A stretch of 64,000 nt of DNA from Phlebotomus papatasi (taxonomy: Eukaryota; Arthropoda; Insecta; Diptera; Psychodidae), in the NCBI RefSeq assembly GCF_024763615.1, contig NC_077222.1, positions 82,026,001 to 82,090,000 of the forward strand, read 5' to 3'. Below the pieces are notes generated by a model. It saw nothing but the letters and a program-made list of their open reading frames with translations, ran no database searches and was not told the origin of the DNA. Shown one piece after another: positions 60,785-64,000 of this stretch. The position numbers were made by a program, and so were the translations under genes. Within the stretch, counting starts at the first letter, position 1. Each line of letters starts with the position of its first letter.

Positions 60785-61346
60785 AGAACGATAGGGTAAA
60801 ATGGGACAGCATTAAACATAGGTAGATATAAACACTGCAATTCTTTTTTTAAATCAGGTATTAAACTTCAGAGAACGAGACCTATATGAATTCACAGATA
60901 CTGTAGAGATCCCTGTCCACTAAAGAAATAATGGACTTAACTCCAAGAGGTGTTTAAAACTGCCCCAGTTTCTCTTTGTAACTGAATAAACATTTGTAAA
61001 CCGAATAATGCACAAAAAGGACTAAATTGTCCCAGTACATCAAAATAAACACAAGGAAGTGATATTTTTGAACGGAAAGAATGATAGGGTAAAATGGGGC
61101 AGCATTAAACATGGATAGATTTAAACACTGCGATTTTTTTTAAAATTAGGTATTAAACTTCAGACAACGAGACCTATATGAATTCACAGATACTATAGAG
61201 ATCCCTGTCCACTGAAGAAATGATCGGTTTAAATCCAAGAGGTGTTTAAAACTGCCCTAGTTTCTCTTTGTAACTGAATAAATATTTGCAAACCGAACAA
61301 TGCACAAAAATGAGTAAAATGTCCCAGTGCATCGAAATAAACAAAT
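60785..61346 (+). repeat. 293 bp tandem duplication
   Basis: ATAGGGTAAAATGGGACAGC at 60791 recurs as ATAGGGTAAAATGGGGCAGC at 61084, and the downstream 260 bp follow closely in both. Each unit has the look of a TAGGG-ended element (CTGCCCCAGTTTCTC in the interior). Two units, head to tail. Confidence 0.8.
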
Positions 61347-61540
61347 AAAAATATTAAATTTTGAGTTTACAGGTCATATTTTAAAGTTATCAATAGTTTA
61401 GCACAGGGATTGTGGTGTAAGAACCCTCAGCCCTCAATCTCAAGATCCTGGATCACCAATGAGTCCAGTGAATTTACATTAGAAACAATTTTTACTGTTA
61501 TACAAATTAAAGCAAAATTAACTTGAGGTAACAAAATGCA

Positions 61541-61688
61541 TAGGGGCAGACTTTCAGTCTTCGTACCCTTCGAACATATTCTGGCTTCGAACACTTCATA
61601 TTGTTCCTTCAGATTCATTGAAAGAAAATGGTAAAAATATTAAATGTTCGAAGCCAGTGTATGAGCGAAACCTGAAAGCTTTCCCCTA
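61541..61688. mobile_element. TAGGGGCAGACTTTC palindromic MITE
   Basis: TAGGGGCAGACTTTCAG and the inverted CTGAAAGCTTTCCCCTA form TIRs, and CTGGCTTCGAAC recurs inverted inside. 148 bp, TA at both edges. Confidence 0.8.
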
Positions 61689-61732
61689 CAATATCCTGAA
61701 AATTACCAATTTGGCGATTAAATAAAATTCCT

Positions 61733-61993
61733 ATGGCACCGGTACACCTTTTAGATCAGAAAAATGTCACAAAATCGAAAATTACATCCCGCTTTTCTTA
61801 AAAATTTAACATATGTCTACCCTACTCTTTTGCACTCTTTCTTCTTTTGAACATCACATCAAATTAAATTTAGTTCAGTCCAATTTGGAGCCGAAGAAGT
61901 AGGATAGACTTATGCAAATCTTTTGAGAAATAAATGGACGGGAATTTTGATTTCATGAAATTTAACCGATCTAAAAGGTGTGCCCAATCAAAA
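61733..61993. mobile_element. GCACACCTTTTAGATC palindromic MITE, copy 1
   Basis: GGCACCGGTACACCTTTTAG and the inverted CTAAAAGGTGTGCC are the ends, with TTTCATGAAAT-like blocks inside. The copy at 62977-63232 is more complete, and a further decayed arm lies near 62140-62190. Confidence 0.7.
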
Positions 61994-62189
61994 CTTCTAT
62001 TTCTTTCTCAGATGTATTGCATATTGCCTATCTTGCTCTGTCGTACTCATATCTTAATTGAATTTAACTTGATTATTTGCCCATTTGAAACAAAATGGAG
62101 TGAGATAGATTATATCCAACACAACACGTTTAAAAATCAGATGAAATTTTGATTTCATGATTTTTTCTCAATCTAAAAGATGTTGTAGT

Positions 62190-62975
62190 GTTGATCAGTA
62201 AGATGTTCTGTCTTTATTAGTTCGAGAAGATTATTCACTACTTCTTAATTTTCTCTTACTAGATTTCTTTTTAATTTCCAATACTTATTATTCAAAAAAA
62301 ATTTCTACTTTTTATGTACTAATCAAATTTAATTTTTAATGATTATTTTTATCAAAATTACCCGATATGTTACATTCGCAAAAGTACGGAAAATAAAAAA
62401 AATATATAAGATAAGAATTTTGATAGTAAATGAAAAAATAACAACAATAATGTAGCACACGTTTCTAACTTTGTGAGTAATTTCTAACACACAATGGTTA
62501 TAAATTATGATTTTTTGTTCGACCGAAGTATATCATGAATGCGAAATTTATTTTCTGAAAAATCTCGCTCATTCAATTTACTCAACTTTGCTATATGGTT
62601 TGATTTCTTTCATTGATACAAAACCAAATAGATGCTAAAGAAAAAAATGATTAGTTATCAGTCTCGAATCGTAATCTCTTAATCCTAGGGTGACTAGTCT
62701 TACTACGCCACTTGTTGCTTGGATCAGTAATTGTCGTAACTTACTCGTCACCTAAATAAGCAGTTCGCCTAAATTGTACTTTTCTTTAAGTTGCGAGAAT
62801 TGCAGAATTACGGGTTGATTAACTAATGGCAAATGCTGATTGAAGTGACGAACTTATGAAAAGATTTTTATATGATCAGAAAAAAACATAAAATTAATAA
62901 ACTTTAAAAGAAAATTCTGTGTTCATAATTTACCATTTAATAATTCCATTAACATATTTTTAAATTTTGTTGTTA
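62190..62975. other. No gene; one dispersed repeat
   Basis: AT-rich; contains 62710-62870, the partner of 57735-57900. No exon recognised. Confidence 0.4.
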
Positions 62976-62976
62976 T

Positions 62977-63232
62977 GGCTCCGGCACACCTTTTAGATCA
63001 GGAGAATTTCATGAAATCGAAATTCGAAACCTTTTATTTTTCACATGTTTTGCATATGACTATCTCATTCTTTCGCATACCAAATTCGATTGAGCTAAAT
63101 TGAATTTGCAGTGATGTTTAAGAGAAGAAGAAGAGTGCGAGAGAATGAAATAGACATATTCAAAACATGTGAGAAAGAAAGGGATCCGAATTTCGACTTC
63201 ATGAAATTTTCCTGATCTAAAAGGTGTGCCGT
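62977..63232. mobile_element. GCACACCTTTTAGATC palindromic MITE, copy 2
   Basis: TCCGGCACACCTTTTAGATC followed by AGGAGAATTTCATGAAAT and the inverted ATTTCATGAAATTT-like arm ending AAAAGGTGTGCC. Arms exceed 45 bp. Non-coding. Confidence 0.75.
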
Positions 63233-63270
63233 AAGCATTATAGTTATTTACTTCAAAATAAAATCCTTAA

Positions 63271-63489
63271 CTCTTTCGCGTCTTTAGGGTCATATATGAC
63301 CCGGGGAAAAAAGTTTCTTTTTGGCTATTTACATTAATTGAAATCTAACTGGAGTCTTGAGAAAATGAGCCAAGAATCTTACATCCTTCTATTATGATGT
63401 CGTGCACGAACAGATAGATTTCAATTAATGTAAATACCCAAAAAAAACTTTTCCCCGAGTCATGACATTACCCTAATGACGCGAAAGAG
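63271..63489. mobile_element. piggyBac-like palindromic MITE at TTAA
   Basis: TTAA lies at 63267-63270 and 63490-63493. The TIRs CTCTTTCGCGTC and inverse GACGCGAAAGAG continue as about 70 bp arms including TTTACATTAATTGAAATC. The left arm also holds the self-complementary GGGTCATATATGACCC. 219 bp, non-coding. Confidence 0.85.
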
Positions 63490-63494
63490 TTAAG

Positions 63495-64000
63495 CCAATA
63501 TCTGAGTTGAAGTAGAGTTTTCATTCTGGTGGTTGGTCACCAACGAACGCTAAGACGACGGTGGCCGCTATTACTCTAATACGAAATTCTTTAAACTCTA
63601 TACTTCTGAAATATGCTTTCAAGAGCACTAGTTCAAAAGCAGTTATTATATAATAATAAGAATTATTATAATAAAAAATGGAGACGTTAAACTCGCTTGA
63701 TTTGCCGGTAATTTTAAAGCTGGTCACGAGGACCGATCAAACCTATACCTACTAAAAATTTTAAGATGAGAAAAAGTGTCATCCGTTTTTATTTCAGAAT
63801 AAATTCTATTTTTTATTTTGACACTAAATATAGTTATGCATCCTTTATCTCGAAATTGATAGGATTATTAAAGGCTCCTTTATAATGTAGGAGAAAGCGC
63901 CCTACGTTCGGACAACAACCTTAGGACAACTCAATTTTTTTTCTACGTTCTTTATGGCTTTGGCTCATGGCTCTTTTCAAGAAGTTTAAAGCATTGGAAT
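63495..64000. other. No gene; edge-truncated TAGGAGAAAGCGCC tip
   Basis: A TAGGAGAAAGCGCCCTACG tip begins at 63888 in the style of the TAGGGG group; its right half lies beyond the window. The minus-strand frame at 63521-63727 has no support. Confidence 0.4.

Overview
This window looks like gene-poor, AT-rich nuclear DNA of an insect, most likely a nematoceran dipteran such as a sand fly or mosquito relative. That placement is an inference. It rests on base composition, a D37E-type mariner transposase remnant, a jockey-clade LINE remnant, pogo-like and piggyBac-like non-autonomous elements and a dipteran-style promoter. I see no prokaryotic operon, CRISPR array or viral genome. Most open frames in the window are chance frames in AT-rich DNA.

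Only two places look like host protein-coding sequence. At the left edge (about 42-671, minus strand) a frame with a clear signal peptide and a second in-phase frame form either a two-exon secreted-protein gene or a decayed copy of one. At 54033-55242 (plus strand) there is a candidate promoter, a long A-rich leader and a 20-codon first coding exon ending in a splice donor. The rest of the window to 64000 would be the start of its first intron. I do not recognise this gene.

The rest is a stratified graveyard of mobile DNA. At 4715-7200 a D37E-type mariner transposase is broken by one TGA, and its 5' part is split by a 1.63 kb PIF/Harbinger-like element with a TAA target duplication. At 10240-11655 a minus-strand jockey reverse transcriptase is interrupted by a tRNA-derived SINE with a 13 bp target duplication. 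At 14101-15870 a TA-flanked element carries three younger nested elements, and its uninterrupted sister lies inverted at 35772-36683. At 29349-30420 a TA-flanked element keeps traces of a pogo/CENP-B-type DNA-binding domain. Two 1.82 kb copies of a modular non-coding repeat face each other at 30941-32762 and 49738-51563. At 44364-46074 a 1.7 kb TIR element contains apparent splice sites and a poly(A) signal. At 52393-53237 a piggyBac-like TTAA element sits inside a pogo-like one. At 56749-57605 there is an array of about six tandem palindromes.

Around these are many short palindromic elements with TA or TTAA target sites, a 13-20 bp minisatellite (42472-42900) and a 293 bp tandem duplication (60785-61346). 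The intervening tracts (for example 970-3560, 7970-10200, 11660-14090, 15880-18030, 24100-27000, 33660-35770, 38360-40990, 58215-60650) show nothing I can support as genes and may be intronic or intergenic. Calls were made by eye without alignment software, so element boundaries are exact only where a target duplication is stated.
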